A stretch of DNA of 64,000 nucleotides from SIG307 sp964609025 (GCA_964609025.1 CAZSQM010000006.1:1-64000), one strand, 5' to 3'. Counted from the first letter of the stretch, positions 52,900 to 61,110 are shown. The notes: generated by a model from the letters alone, not told the origin. Numbers and translations are program-made.

Positions 52900-54288
52900 C
52901 TACTCATTTCCCGGGAACTTCGGAATTCCGTCAAAGCCTGCCTGTAAGTCGGCATCCGTCGGAATATAGTCGCTCATTTCCCCGTTATTGAACTTCTCAT
53001 ATGCCACCATGTCAAAATAGCCGGTTCCGGTCAGACCGAACAGAATCGTCTTTTCCTCTCCGGTTTCCCTGCACTTTAACGCTTCGTCGATTGCCACACG
53101 GATTGCATGAGAGCTTTCCGGCGCCGGAAGAATTCCTTCGGTTCTTGCAAACTGCTCCGCTGCCGCAAATACCGAGGTCTGCTCTACCGCAACCGCCTCC
53201 ATCAGACCGTCTGCATACAACTGGGAAAGCGTACTGCTCATGCCGTGGTAGCGAAGACCGCCCGCATGGTTTGCCGACGGGATGAAATTACTGCCGAGAG
53301 TATACATCTTCGCAAGAGGACAAACCATTCCGGTATCGCAGAAATCATAACGGAATTTTCCTCTGGTAAAGCTCGGGCAGGACGCCGGTTCTACCGCAAT
53401 AAACCGATAATCTGCCTCTCCCCGGAGCTTTTCTCCCATAAACGGCGAAATCAGTCCGCCGAGATTGGAACCACCGCCGGCACAGCCGATAATAATATCC
53501 GGCTTGATTCCGTACTTCTCCATTGCGATTTTGGATTCCAGACCGATGACCGACTGGTGCAGCAATACCTGATTTAATACACTGCCCAGTACATAGCGGT
53601 ATCCCTCCTGCGTCGTTGCCGCTTCTACCGCCTCGGAAATGGCACAGCCGAGAGAACCTGTCGTTCCCGGGTGCTTTTCCAAAATCTTTCTTCCTACCTC
53701 CGTCGTCATGGACGGCGACGGCGTTACCTTCGCGCCGTAGGTCCGCATCACTTCGCGGCGGAACGGCTTCTGCTCGTAAGAAACCTTTACCATGTAGACC
53801 TGACAGTCCAAATCAAAGTAGGCACATGCCATAGAAAGCGCGGTGCCCCACTGACCTGCTCCCGTTTCCGTTGTCACGCCGCGAAGTCCCTGCTTCTTTG
53901 CGTAATATGCCTGTGCAATCGCGGAATTTAACTTATGGCTGCCGCTTGTATTATTTCCCTCAAACTTATAATAAATTTTCGCCGGAGTCTTTAACTTTTC
54001 TTCCAGACAATAAGCGCGTACTAACGGCGACGGACGATACATCTTGTAAAAATTGCGGATTTCTTCCGGAATCTCGATATACGCCGTGGTATCATCCAAC
54101 TCCTGACGCACCAGTTCGTCGCAAAATACCGGGCGAAGATCCTCATAAGTCATGGGCTGTAATGTTCCCGGATTCAATAGCGGTGCGGGCTTATTCTTCA
54201 TATCGGCGCGCAGATTGTACCAATTCTTCGGCATCTCATGTTCTTCCAGATAAATCTTGTACGGAATCCTGTTTTCCTGTTTACTCAT
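52900..54288 (-). CDS. trpB: TrpB2-type tryptophan synthase beta chain
   Basis: The 462-residue PLP enzyme is of the longer TrpB2 class. The PLP lysine lies in FEGNNTSGSHKLNSA, the phosphate loop is GCAGGGSNLGG, and TETGAGQWG is a TrpB signature. TrpB2 can make tryptophan from indole and serine without TrpA, and no trpA or other trp gene is adjacent. The Trp T-box leader supports a real role in tryptophan supply, probably indole salvage. The start has AGGAGG. Confidence 0.93.
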   Translation of the reverse strand: MSKQENRIPYKIYLEEHEMPKNWYNLRADMKNKPAPLLNPGTLQPMTYEDLRPVFCDELVRQELDDTTAYIEIPEEIRNFYKMYRPSPLVRAYCLEEKLKTPAKIYYKFEGNNTSGSHKLNSAIAQAYYAKKQGLRGVTTETGAGQWGTALSMACAYFDLDCQVYMVKVSYEQKPFRREVMRTYGAKVTPSPSMTTEVGRKILEKHPGTTGSLGCAISEAVEAATTQEGYRYVLGSVLNQVLLHQSVIGLESKIAMEKYGIKPDIIIGCAGGGSNLGGLISPFMGEKLRGEADYRFIAVEPASCPSFTRGKFRYDFCDTGMVCPLAKMYTLGSNFIPSANHAGGLRYHGMSSTLSQLYADGLMEAVAVEQTSVFAAAEQFARTEGILPAPESSHAIRVAIDEALKCRETGEEKTILFGLTGTGYFDMVAYEKFNNGEMSDYIPTDADLQAGFDGIPKFPGNE

Positions 54289-54364
54289 ACTGCATCCTCC
54301 TTTTTTGCACTATGTGCATGTATTCTATTATTTTTTCTGCCGTGACTCTTTTCGTGCAGAAGCT

Positions 54365-54655
54365 GTCGCAAATACTGCACGAAAAAAGCTCCTGCCACGG
54401 CAATGTTTCTTGCCGGGACAAGAGCTGTCAATCTCCTGCGGTGCCACCCTGCTTAATGCTGCATCAGCATTCACTCAGCGCATACGGTTATATGCCGAAT
54501 TTGTTAACGAAGCCTCCTCTCCGTCTTCCCTACATGCAGCGCATGTTCGGTTCGCCCTCAAAAGCCCATTCTTTCCGGTCGTCTATACTGCAATCACACC
54601 GTCTGCAGCTCTCTTTGATATCCGGTTCCGAAAATACTTCCTCTTTTTCATCGGT
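54365..54655 (-). promoter_or_regulatory. T-box leader of trpB, tryptophan-specific
   Basis: The minus strand carries the T-box core GGGTGGCACCGCAGG (54435-54449) and a downstream terminator hairpin with arms near AGCTCTTG and CAGGAGCT ending in TTTTTT (54369-54430). A stem I region has AGAGAG and the specifier GAA-TGG-GC, with TGG (Trp) at 54566-54568. Uncharged tRNA-Trp should permit trpB transcription. Confidence 0.9.
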
Positions 54656-54662
54656 TTAGATG

Positions 54663-54691
54663 AGTTTAACACACACTTTTTTCTATGTCAA
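54663..54691 (-). promoter_or_regulatory. Promoter of the trpB T-box transcript
   Basis: TTGACA (54686-54691), a 17-nt spacer and TAAACT (54663-54668). The tandem repeat begins right at its upstream edge. Confidence 0.75.
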
Positions 54692-54693
54692 GT

Positions 54694-54780
54694 ATATTTT
54701 TATAATTTTCCGCTCCTTTATTTTTATAATTTTCCGCTCCTTATATTTTTATAATTTTCCGCTCCTGTATTTTTATAATT
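54694..54780. repeat. AT-rich tandem repeat, 24-25-bp unit, about 3.5 copies
   Basis: The 15-mer ATAATTTTCCGCTCC occurs at 54702, 54726 and 54751, each preceded by a T-run; a fourth unit stops at ATAATT. The same 15-mer recurs in the same orientation at 56174-56188, at the other edge of the hicAB islet. From 54781 to 54891 the DNA is AT-rich with no gene seen. Confidence 0.8.
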
Positions 54781-54891
54781 GTTGATTTTGCAAATTAAAT
54801 GCAACACTATCTCCGTTGCATTTAGCATATTCGCTATTTTAGAGTATGCGCATTTATTATAGTACGATATTATCCAACCCATTTACTATTT

Positions 54892-55332
54892 CTACATTCT
54901 TCTTTCCAATTTAAGTGTACTCATCAATGCTTCTTGCAAAATTCGTGATACATTAACACCGGCTTGGTCTGCCTCATAATTCAACCAACTCGGTAAAGCA
55001 ACATTTCTTCTAACTGTTTTCGTATCAACTTTTCTTCTATATTCTGAGAAATCAACATCAACGTATGTTAAAATACCTTCTGAAAAATCAACTATTTCCG
55101 TATCTTGTTTTACTTTTTCTAATGCAACTTCCTGTTTCGATGGGATAGGTAATTCTTCACCATTATCTTCCATTGATATTCCGGCTAAACCAATAGCATC
55201 TCGTGCCATTTCAATCGCATCAGCAAAGCTATCACCTTCTGTAAATATTTCCAAATCAGGCACGCATACCAAAAAAGGATGTTCTGAATTATCATTTGTA
55301 TTCAAAATAAAAGTTGGATAAACTTGTTTCAT
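54892..55332 (-). CDS. hicB: HicB-type antitoxin with ribbon-helix-helix tail
   Basis: This 146-residue antitoxin of a HicAB module has an N-terminal partial RNase-H fold (QVYPTFILNTND.., FLVCVPDLEIFTEGDSFADAI). A charged linker leads to a ribbon-helix-helix DNA-binding tail (RRNVALPSWLNYEADQAGVNVSRILQEAL). It would neutralise HicA and repress the operon. It starts 14 bp after the hicA stop (AAAGGAG). The codon use is markedly AT-richer than in neighbouring genes, suggesting acquisition from elsewhere. Confidence 0.9.
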   Translation of the reverse strand: MKQVYPTFILNTNDNSEHPFLVCVPDLEIFTEGDSFADAIEMARDAIGLAGISMEDNGEELPIPSKQEVALEKVKQDTEIVDFSEGILTYVDVDFSEYRRKVDTKTVRRNVALPSWLNYEADQAGVNVSRILQEALMSTLKLERRM

Positions 55333-55346
55333 ATATTTTCACTCCT

Positions 55347-55517
55347 TTATAATTTCCATTTTCTTATTATCATTTTCGCTAAGTTCTCATTTATTTCTTT
55401 GTGTCGTGGCACTTTTTCTATATCATTTCCACGTCTGTATATGTCATGATTACCACCATGTCTTTCAAATACAAAACCATTATCTTCAAGTTTCTTAATT
55501 AAATCTCTCTGTTTCAC
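55347..55517 (-). CDS. hicA: HicA-type mRNA interferase toxin (GTG start)
   Basis: A 56-residue toxin with a dsRBD-like fold. Translation from the GTG at 55517 gives KQRDLIKKLEDNGFVFERHG then GNHDIYRRGNDIEKVPRHKE, with the catalytic-region motif RHGGNHDIY containing the conserved histidine. GGAGG lies 11 nt upstream, a little far. HicA cleaves mRNA when free of HicB. The hicA-hicB order is the common one. The stop at 55347 is 14 bp before hicB. Confidence 0.9.
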   Translation of the reverse strand: MKQRDLIKKLEDNGFVFERHGGNHDIYRRGNDIEKVPRHKEINENLAKMIIRKWKL

Positions 55518-55544
55518 TCACTATTGTACCTCCTTACACTTTAT

Positions 55545-55572
55545 ATTATACACAATAATTGTGTAATGTCAA
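55545..55572 (-). promoter_or_regulatory. hicAB promoter and operator
   Basis: TTGACA (55567-55572), a 16-nt spacer and TATAAT (55545-55550). The spacer is nearly filled by the palindrome ACACAAT-A-ATTGTGT (55550-55564), a likely site for the HicB ribbon-helix-helix domain. Confidence 0.8.
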
Positions 55573-55732
55573 TAGCTTTTATACACACTTTTTGCGCAAT
55601 AAAATGATTCTTTTCACTGATCCATTCAATTCCACTATCCATCATTGCAACAGTATCTCTACAAATTTTTCTTGAACGATAGGGCAAAAATGATACATCG
55701 TTCATCGAAAGCAACTGCAATCAGGGAAAATG

Positions 55733-55963
55733 CTATTCCTCCATGGAAACATCAAGAACACGCGCTATTCGGTATACGGTTCCGGACACTGCCTTTTCCA
55801 CTGCTTTCTTTTCTCGAACCAGTTCAAGCATCGTCGTGTATGGCACATCTGCTCTCTTTGCCAGTGTCCTTACGGAAATACCCTGCTTTTTAACAACTCT
55901 TCCAAATAAATCGGAATCATATCCTTCCAGAAAGTCTTGGAGGAAACTATGCTTTCCCCTCAC
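55733..55963 (-). CDS. Small XRE-like HTH regulator
   Basis: A 76-residue protein with a helix-turn-helix of Cro/CI type (GISVRTLAKRADVPYTTMLEL, then GTVYRIARVLDVSMEE). Relatives I know of usually continue a little past SMEE, so the C-terminus may be clipped. The best start is the GTG at 55963, which falls almost exactly where transcription should begin, with no ribosome site, so the mRNA may be leaderless. The regulator could govern itself through the palindrome in its promoter. The stretch to hicA (55573-55732) holds nothing convincing. Confidence 0.6.
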   Translation of the reverse strand: MRGKHSFLQDFLEGYDSDLFGRVVKKQGISVRTLAKRADVPYTTMLELVREKKAVEKAVSGTVYRIARVLDVSMEE

Positions 55964-55969
55964 CCATGC

Positions 55970-55998
55970 TATAACGCCACAGCGTTAATCTGTCAAGT
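55970..55998 (-). promoter_or_regulatory. Promoter of the XRE gene with palindrome in the spacer
   Basis: TTGACA (55993-55998), a 17-nt spacer and TATAGC (55970-55975). TAACGC-CACA-GCGTTA (55974-55989) lies between the boxes and suits an autorepressor. Confidence 0.65.
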
Positions 55999-56019
55999 CT
56001 TTAAAATAATAAATTTATG

Positions 56020-56044
56020 CCTCTGCCTTTTCATCAGAGGCACG
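56020..56044 (-). terminator. Stem-loop after the mini-ORF
   Basis: TGCCTCTG and CAGAGGCA flank a 9-nt loop and are followed by an AT-rich tract on the minus strand; probably a terminator. Confidence 0.55.
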
Positions 56045-56052
56045 CCGGCTAT

Positions 56053-56169
56053 TCAGTTATCAATGTACTTTTGTGAGCTGTCATTTTTTCTTACCATAAT
56101 AAAACCTCCAAACTGAGTAATTATATCTTACATCAGTTTGGAGGTTTACACAAACTTTGGGATAGTCCC
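56053..56169 (-). mobile_element. Remnant of an insertion-sequence end with a truncated first gene
   Basis: On the minus strand, a GGGACTATCCC..TTTGTGTAAAC stretch (56144-56169) resembles terminal repeats of IS256-like elements; this is from memory. It is followed by a perfect 15-bp inverted repeat (56102-56116 and 56133-56147). The second arm contains a GGAGG site for an ATG at 56097. The reading frame stops after 14 codons (MVRKNDSSQKYIDN). The layout suggests the left end of an IS whose transposase has been lost. The matching right end was not found. Confidence 0.5.
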
Positions 56170-56173
56170 AGCG

Positions 56174-56188
56174 ATAATTTTCCGCTCC
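56174..56188. repeat. Fourth copy of the 15-bp islet-edge repeat
   Basis: ATAATTTTCCGCTCC, identical and in direct orientation to the copies at 54702-54765, marks the right edge of the AT-rich hicAB/XRE/IS islet. Confidence 0.8.
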
Positions 56189-56241
56189 TGTCAACGAAGC
56201 CTTTTGCAGTGGCTTGCGAAAAAGCAAAACAGGTAACGGTC

Positions 56242-57534
56242 TCAGGTCAGATACACATTCCTTATCTGGAACATATTGTTTACCACCAGCCAGTTCTGCG
56301 GGAAATAACGCATAATATTCCAATAGCTGACGCCTTGTAGCGGATAGCTCTCATTTAACAAAAGCTTTGCCTGTATACTTCTTGCGTCCTCAAACCAGAC
56401 AACATGCGCGCGCCCCTCCTCGTCCGTATAGTAAAAGAACGGAGTTGCGGCAACTTCATCATACTGAATCGTTGCCCGGTAACGCTCTGCAAGCTCCACC
56501 GCCTCCACATTACCAATGGAGCGCGCCATTGAAGTTCCGCGCACAAAAGGGAGCGTCCAGTCATAGCCGTAATTCGGCATACCCTGCAAAATCTTTTCTC
56601 TCGGAATCACCGAAACGCCGTAATCCAACACCTCCCGTACCTTATTCAACGGTGCTACCGCCATCGGCGGCCCGTAGGTATATCCCCATTCATACGTCAT
56701 AATAAGCACATAATCCGCCACCGCACCGATTGCCGGGTAGTCGTGGGATTCATACAAAAGTCCTTTTTGCTCCCCGGAGGTTTTCGGCGCCAGCGCCGTA
56801 ATCAGCGGATATCCCTCCGGTTCCAGCCGTGCCTTTAACTCCGTTAAAAACTGCACATAATTCTCCCGGTCCTCCGGCAGTATAAACTCAAAATCCACAT
56901 CCAGTCCGTAGTAGCCCTTTACCCGCAGGTTTTCTAAAATCTGGTCAAACAGCCGGTTTCTGGCCTCTGCGTCCGCAAAAATACTGCTCGCCAGTTCATT
57001 GCTGAACGTACCGCTCTCGGTAAGAGTCGATAGGAGCATGAGCGGCGCCACCTGATACTGCTTTGCGATCTGGATGACCTCCTCGTCGTCAATTCCGATT
57101 AAGTCCCCGTTCTCCGTAAAACCGTAAGTAAACAATGTGATATAGGTCAAATACGGCAGAGTCCTGCGTAAAATTTCCCGGTCGATATAGGGGTAGGCGT
57201 ACCCGTTTACCGAAAGCTCCCGCCGCTCCATATTCGTCACATAATCAATCACCACGGTTTCCCCCGGATACAAAACCTCACGCCCGCTTAAGGACGGATT
57301 GTTTGCAAGCAGCTGTTTCGGACTGATTCCGTACTGCTCGGCAATCCCAAGAAAGGTTTCTCCCCCTGCCACCGTATGGGTCACATTCGGCTGCAAAATA
57401 ACAAGCGCCTGCCCCGGTACCAGAACGCTTGCTTCCGTCAGGGCATTATCCTGCAGGATACGTTCTACGCTGCTGCCTGTTGCGGCGGCAATTCCGGAAA
57501 CCGTATCCCCCTCTTTTACCACATAAATAATCAT
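56242..57534 (-). CDS. LysM-GH18 spore peptidoglycan hydrolase, YaaH/SleL type
   Basis: A 430-residue protein. Two LysM domains (about 1-45, IIYVVKEGDTVSGIAAATG, and 50-97) bind peptidoglycan. The GH18 barrel (about 105-425) carries YGLDVDFEF, which fits the DxxDxDxE motif with its catalytic glutamate. SleL-type enzymes are N-acetylglucosaminidases that break cortex fragments during germination. No signal peptide is present, as in spore-coat LysM proteins. I take the ATG at 57534, where LysM begins. The gene follows a histidine phosphatase on the same strand. Confidence 0.9.
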   Translation of the reverse strand: MIIYVVKEGDTVSGIAAATGSSVERILQDNALTEASVLVPGQALVILQPNVTHTVAGGETFLGIAEQYGISPKQLLANNPSLSGREVLYPGETVVIDYVTNMERRELSVNGYAYPYIDREILRRTLPYLTYITLFTYGFTENGDLIGIDDEEVIQIAKQYQVAPLMLLSTLTESGTFSNELASSIFADAEARNRLFDQILENLRVKGYYGLDVDFEFILPEDRENYVQFLTELKARLEPEGYPLITALAPKTSGEQKGLLYESHDYPAIGAVADYVLIMTYEWGYTYGPPMAVAPLNKVREVLDYGVSVIPREKILQGMPNYGYDWTLPFVRGTSMARSIGNVEAVELAERYRATIQYDEVAATPFFYYTDEEGRAHVVWFEDARSIQAKLLLNESYPLQGVSYWNIMRYFPQNWLVVNNMFQIRNVYLT

Positions 57535-57642
57535 ACCAACACTTCCGTGACTTCCTCCCTTTATCGTATGCCGGCTTCCCACCGCCCGTGCCTCATACAA
57601 AAAAGAATGGGGCGCGCTTAATGCGACAGTTCCAAAATGCAC

Positions 57643-58272
57643 TTACTTTACCCAGGAATTCCGAAGCAGCTCCGGTCTGCCCTCTAAGTGAGCGCAATCA
57701 TTTAACCGTTCTAAGGAAAAACAGCCCGCTGCCTTACTGTAATGCAGCTCTGTAAGACTGCAATGCTCCAACCCGTCCGCAATGCGGAGCATCTGTTCCG
57801 GGCCCAGGCCCAAAAGCCCCGCAGTAAGCGCACGAATCACGCCTCCGTGAGTTACAAATACTACGGTTTCCGCACCGGAAGCAAGGGCCTCCTCTACCAC
57901 CCTTCCCGCCCGTTCAAACACCTCCGAAGGGTTCTCCCCGCCGGGAATCCTAAGATTTTCCTCTTTTCTTTTTTTCGCCGCAAAATAGTCCGCATACGTT
58001 ACCGCATTCTCGGCGTCCGCCTTTCCGGTAAGGTCGCCGAAAGAAATTTCGTTTAATTCCTCCCGTACCAGAAATTCCGTATTTTTTTCAAAAATAATAC
58101 CGGCGGTCTGCTTTGCGCGAAGCAGGCCGCTGGTATAAACTTTATCCGGTACAAGCGTACAAAGGCGGGCGGCAAGCAGCTTTGCCTGCTGCACGCCTTC
58201 CGCCGACAGTTCCACATCCACGTTGCAAAGCGGACTGCACTGTCTTCCGTGTCGTATTAAAAACAGCCGCAT
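57643..58272 (-). CDS. Histidine phosphatase family protein
   Basis: A 209-residue phosphoglycerate-mutase-like phosphatase. LIRHGRQ at residues 5-11 holds the phospho-accepting histidine; the second histidine is in VFVTHGGVIRAL, and LNEISFGDLTGK completes the site. It may act on small phosphoesters such as alpha-ribazole phosphate or sugar phosphates; the sequence does not decide. The start at 58272 has AGGAG. It sits 87 bp after the DUF374 gene and 108 bp before yaaH. Confidence 0.88.
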   Translation of the reverse strand: MRLFLIRHGRQCSPLCNVDVELSAEGVQQAKLLAARLCTLVPDKVYTSGLLRAKQTAGIIFEKNTEFLVREELNEISFGDLTGKADAENAVTYADYFAAKKRKEENLRIPGGENPSEVFERAGRVVEEALASGAETVVFVTHGGVIRALTAGLLGLGPEQMLRIADGLEHCSLTELHYSKAAGCFSLERLNDCAHLEGRPELLRNSWVK

Positions 58273-58359
58273 AGTTTCTCCTGTCTGTTGTGTCATTGCG
58301 TTATTGCAAACCGCGTGTCTTCGTCAAGCATCGTTATAAGCTCCGCCAAACGTCCGTAA

Positions 58360-59010
58360 TCAGTCCGCATCGCTTAATCTTCTTTCCGCGTATTCGTCAA
58401 AATTCCGCAATTCACTCTGTTCGATTTCACCGAAATAATCCACTTTACATTCCATTTTGGAAAACGGAAGCGGAATCCGGTACTTATCCCAGCGCCACGG
58501 CATGGTCAGCATGCCTTTTTTCTTAAAACGTGCAAATGCAATTCCTTTGTTTGCCTCATGTGCCAGCAAAAACAACAGTCGTTTCGGCTTCCGGTACGGA
58601 CCGCTCGGTCCGTCCATTGCCGCCGCCAGAATCATATTTTCCTTTTTACTTTCTTCTTTTAAATCCTTTAAAAACGAGCGCATCTGCATCCCGTCCGGCA
58701 GGCGCATCGCCTTAGAGCCGTAGTGTTGTACCATGTCCGCAATGTAGTCGCCCCTTCGTTCCTGCGTCACGATAACGTGGGCAAATCTACCGCATTTTTG
58801 CAGTTCTCTTAATACTAACTGCATACAATAGCTGTCCTCGTGCCAGAAGCCGAACATACGGTTATAATCAATCAGCTCCAGCCCGTCAATGGTAATCTTT
58901 GACGTATGTGCTACCAGTTCAATGTAAAACTGCCATATTGCCACTATAAAATGCTCCGTCCCTTTTCTTAAAAACATCGGAACGTGTTTTGCTACCCTCT
59001 GCATCTTCAT
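58360..59010 (-). CDS. DUF374-type acyltransferase-like protein
   Basis: The 216-residue protein resembles the DUF374 group, distant relatives of LpxL-type lysophospholipid acyltransferases. GFWHEDSYCMQLVL corresponds to the acyltransferase HxxxxD-like block (HEDSY). IVTQERRGDYIADMVQHYGSKAMR and AAAMDGPSGPYRKPK are shared family blocks. The N-terminus is amphipathic with one moderately hydrophobic stretch. In a Gram-positive it may acylate a membrane lipid; this is inference. It has a consensus promoter and leads toward the phosphatase gene. Confidence 0.75.
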   Translation of the reverse strand: MKMQRVAKHVPMFLRKGTEHFIVAIWQFYIELVAHTSKITIDGLELIDYNRMFGFWHEDSYCMQLVLRELQKCGRFAHVIVTQERRGDYIADMVQHYGSKAMRLPDGMQMRSFLKDLKEESKKENMILAAAMDGPSGPYRKPKRLLFLLAHEANKGIAFARFKKKGMLTMPWRWDKYRIPLPFSKMECKVDYFGEIEQSELRNFDEYAERRLSDAD

Positions 59011-59079
59011 ACGAATTCTCTCTTTCGTTCTTACTGTTACTCCGTTTTTATACGGTCTGCCCCTTTTTCAGCATTTTTT

Positions 59080-59108
59080 ATTATACAACTTTTTCAGTTT
59101 CCTGTCAA
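59080..59108 (-). promoter_or_regulatory. Promoter of the DUF374 gene
   Basis: TTGACA (59103-59108), a 17-nt spacer and TATAAT (59080-59085). Confidence 0.8.
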
Positions 59109-59122
59109 AATCTAATCAGACC

Positions 59123-59151
59123 TTTTCAAACTATTTTTTCTGTGTTAAAAT
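59123..59151 (+). promoter_or_regulatory. Promoter of aroA
   Basis: TTTTCA (59123-59128), a 17-nt spacer and TAAAAT (59146-59151), divergent from the DUF374 promoter. Confidence 0.5.
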
Positions 59152-59180
59152 CTAACCATGATATAAAGGAGGAATTTCTC

Positions 59181-60506
59181 ATGTTTTCCGATTGTTATAA
59201 AGTCACTCCGGTGAACCATCAGCCGCCGCTTACGGTCACGGTACCCGGCTCCAAGAGCATTACGAACCGTGCTCTGCTCCTTGCCGCCCTATCGGACGGC
59301 GAGTGCGTCTTAGAAAACGCCTTGTTTTCTTCCGATTCCCGCGCCCTGATTACCGCGCTGAAAGAGCTTGGCATTCCGTGTTCCGCCGATGAAGCAACGA
59401 AACGGATTCGTGTAACCGGCTGCAACGGCACTTTGCCTAACCGTTCGGCGGTCGTAAACGCCGAAAGCGCAGGAACGGCGGCACGCTTTTTAACGGCGCT
59501 GCTTGCATTTTGCGACGGTACTTATACGCTCAATGCTTCCGAACAGATGAAAAAACGTCCGATGGCGCCGCTAATCGAAGCGCTGGCTTCCATCGGAATT
59601 TCCGTTACTTCGTTGGAAAAGGAAGGGCATCTGCCGCTTCTCATTCAGGGCGGACAAAAGCAACTGACCGCCGCCCCGTCACTTTCCGTTTCCATCGACC
59701 AAAGCAGCCAGTTTCTAAGCGCCCTGATGATGACGGGCGTATTGCTTCCGCAGGGTCTTACGATTACCGCAACGGGGTCCCGCACGGCAATGTCCTATGT
59801 ACATATTACGGAGCGGATGATGACGGAGTTCGGCGTAACGCCGGTACGCTCCGCTTCCGCGGATGCCGGAACAACTTACCGGATTCCGGGAGGTTTTCCG
59901 TACCATCACAGGGCTTATGCCATCGAACCGGATCTTTCCGGCGCCTGCTATTTTTACGCTGCGGCAGCGCTTCTCGGTACCGGCGTTACCGTTACCGGTG
60001 TTCATAAAAATTCCATGCAGGGGGACTTACGTTTTCTCTCTGTTCTGGAACAGCTCGGCTGTACCGTTACCGATACCCCTGAGGGCGTTTGCGTCACCGG
60101 ACCTGCGGACGGTCATTATCCGGGGCTTGATATCACCATGAGTGATTTTTCCGACCAGACTATGACGATGGCGGTTCTGGCGCTGTTTGCAGACTCTCCT
60201 ACGCATATTCGCGGTGTTGCCCATATCCGTGCCCAGGAATGCGACCGCATGGCGGCCACGCTCGCTGAAATCAAACGCCTTGGCGGAAACGCCGAAGAAG
60301 ACGAGGACGGCACCGGCATCCTTATTACGCCTGCCCCTCTTCACGGCGGATGTATCGAAACCTATGAAGACCACCGCATGGCAATGGCATTTTCTCTTGT
60401 CGGATTGCGGGTAGACGGTGTTTGCATTAAGAATCCTTCCTGCTGTAAAAAGACCTTCGAGAATTATTTTGAACTGTTTACCGACTGCTTTTCGCAGCCC
60501 CGCTAA
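59181..60506 (+). CDS. aroA: 3-phosphoshikimate 1-carboxyvinyltransferase (EPSP synthase)
   Basis: This 441-residue enzyme joins phosphoenolpyruvate to shikimate-3-phosphate, the sixth shikimate step. VPGSKSITNRALLLAAL (substrate lysine), NAESAGTAARFLTA, RPMAPL, DQSSQFLSAL, DFSDQTMTMAV and YEDHRMAMAFSL are all present. The NAESAGTAARF form departs from the glyphosate-sensitive LGNAGTAMRP motif, which points to a class II-like enzyme. The start at 59181 has AGGAGG; the frame is open upstream but overlaps the divergent promoter. Alone on its strand, separate from pheA. Confidence 0.94.
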   Translation: MFSDCYKVTPVNHQPPLTVTVPGSKSITNRALLLAALSDGECVLENALFSSDSRALITALKELGIPCSADEATKRIRVTGCNGTLPNRSAVVNAESAGTAARFLTALLAFCDGTYTLNASEQMKKRPMAPLIEALASIGISVTSLEKEGHLPLLIQGGQKQLTAAPSLSVSIDQSSQFLSALMMTGVLLPQGLTITATGSRTAMSYVHITERMMTEFGVTPVRSASADAGTTYRIPGGFPYHHRAYAIEPDLSGACYFYAAAALLGTGVTVTGVHKNSMQGDLRFLSVLEQLGCTVTDTPEGVCVTGPADGHYPGLDITMSDFSDQTMTMAVLALFADSPTHIRGVAHIRAQECDRMAATLAEIKRLGGNAEEDEDGTGILITPAPLHGGCIETYEDHRMAMAFSLVGLRVDGVCIKNPSCCKKTFENYFELFTDCFSQPR

Positions 60507-60539
60507 CAGTATAAAGCGCAAACCAGAGGAATCAAAAAC

Positions 60540-60580
60540 GGGGCTGTCGCATGAAGTGCGCGGCCCCATTCTTGCAAGCG
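60540..60580. repeat. Half-copy of the 22.5-kb inverted-repeat element
   Basis: GGGGCTG..CATGA..GTGCGCGGCCCCATTCTTGCAAGC matches the outer 41 bp of the element at 22540 with small changes. It ends abruptly beside the ABC-transporter fragment, and the other half is missing. It lies just after aroA and could also terminate its transcript. Confidence 0.7.
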
Positions 60581-60620
60581 TTGGCTTACCCGTAACCTTA
60601 ACGGACATCTGCTACCCTGT

Positions 60621-61110
60621 CTACGCCAAAGTGATTACAGAATCGCACAGTTCCAAAAGTTTTTCCTTATGTGCCGCTATCACAACGGTTTTATCTCTCG
60701 GAATACAGTTCAGGGTATCTATAATATCTTCCTCCACCCGACTGTCCAAAGCACTTGTTGCTTCATCCAAAACATAGAGATCCGCATCCCGTAGGAAGGC
60801 TCTTGCCAATAATATTCTCTGCCTCTGTCCGCCGGATAACATAGCACCGTTCTCTCCGATTTCTGTTTCAAATCCGTTCGGCAGCGTCCCTATAAAATCA
60901 TAAATACAAGCCCGCCTGCAGGCCTCTTCCATTTCTTCCGCGGTAGCATCCTCTTTTCCTATACGAAGATTTTCCGCAATGGATTCCTGAAACAATTTAG
61001 CATCCTGACTGAGATAGGCAAGCTTCTCATATAACTTCGCTTTATGAATATCCTTTAACGAAACACCGCCGTACCGGATAGTACCTTCCTCCGGTTCCAA
61101 TATTACACAG
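60621..61110 (-). pseudogene. 5'-truncated ABC exporter ATP-binding domain
   Basis: The readable protein runs from ILEPEEGTIRYGGVSLKDI to SVITLA and contains the Q-loop (LAYLSQDAKLFQESI), the signature MLSGGQRQRI, Walker B DLYVLDEATSALD and the H-loop VVIAAHKEK. Walker A and the whole membrane domain are absent: homology stops near 61110, where the sequence changes to part of another gene. The gene cannot make a working ATPase. It belongs to the exporter type with fused membrane domain. A longer open frame past 61110 is only antisense to the neighbouring fragment. Confidence 0.85.

Noticed and set aside
55541..55705. A 54-codon open frame between the XRE gene and hicA
   Set aside because: No ribosome site, no recognisable motif, and its end runs through the hicAB operator and -10 box.
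54694..56188. A single intact IS21-type element with ends at both 15-mer sites
   Set aside because: The repeats are in direct, not inverted, orientation and no istA/istB transposase genes lie between them.
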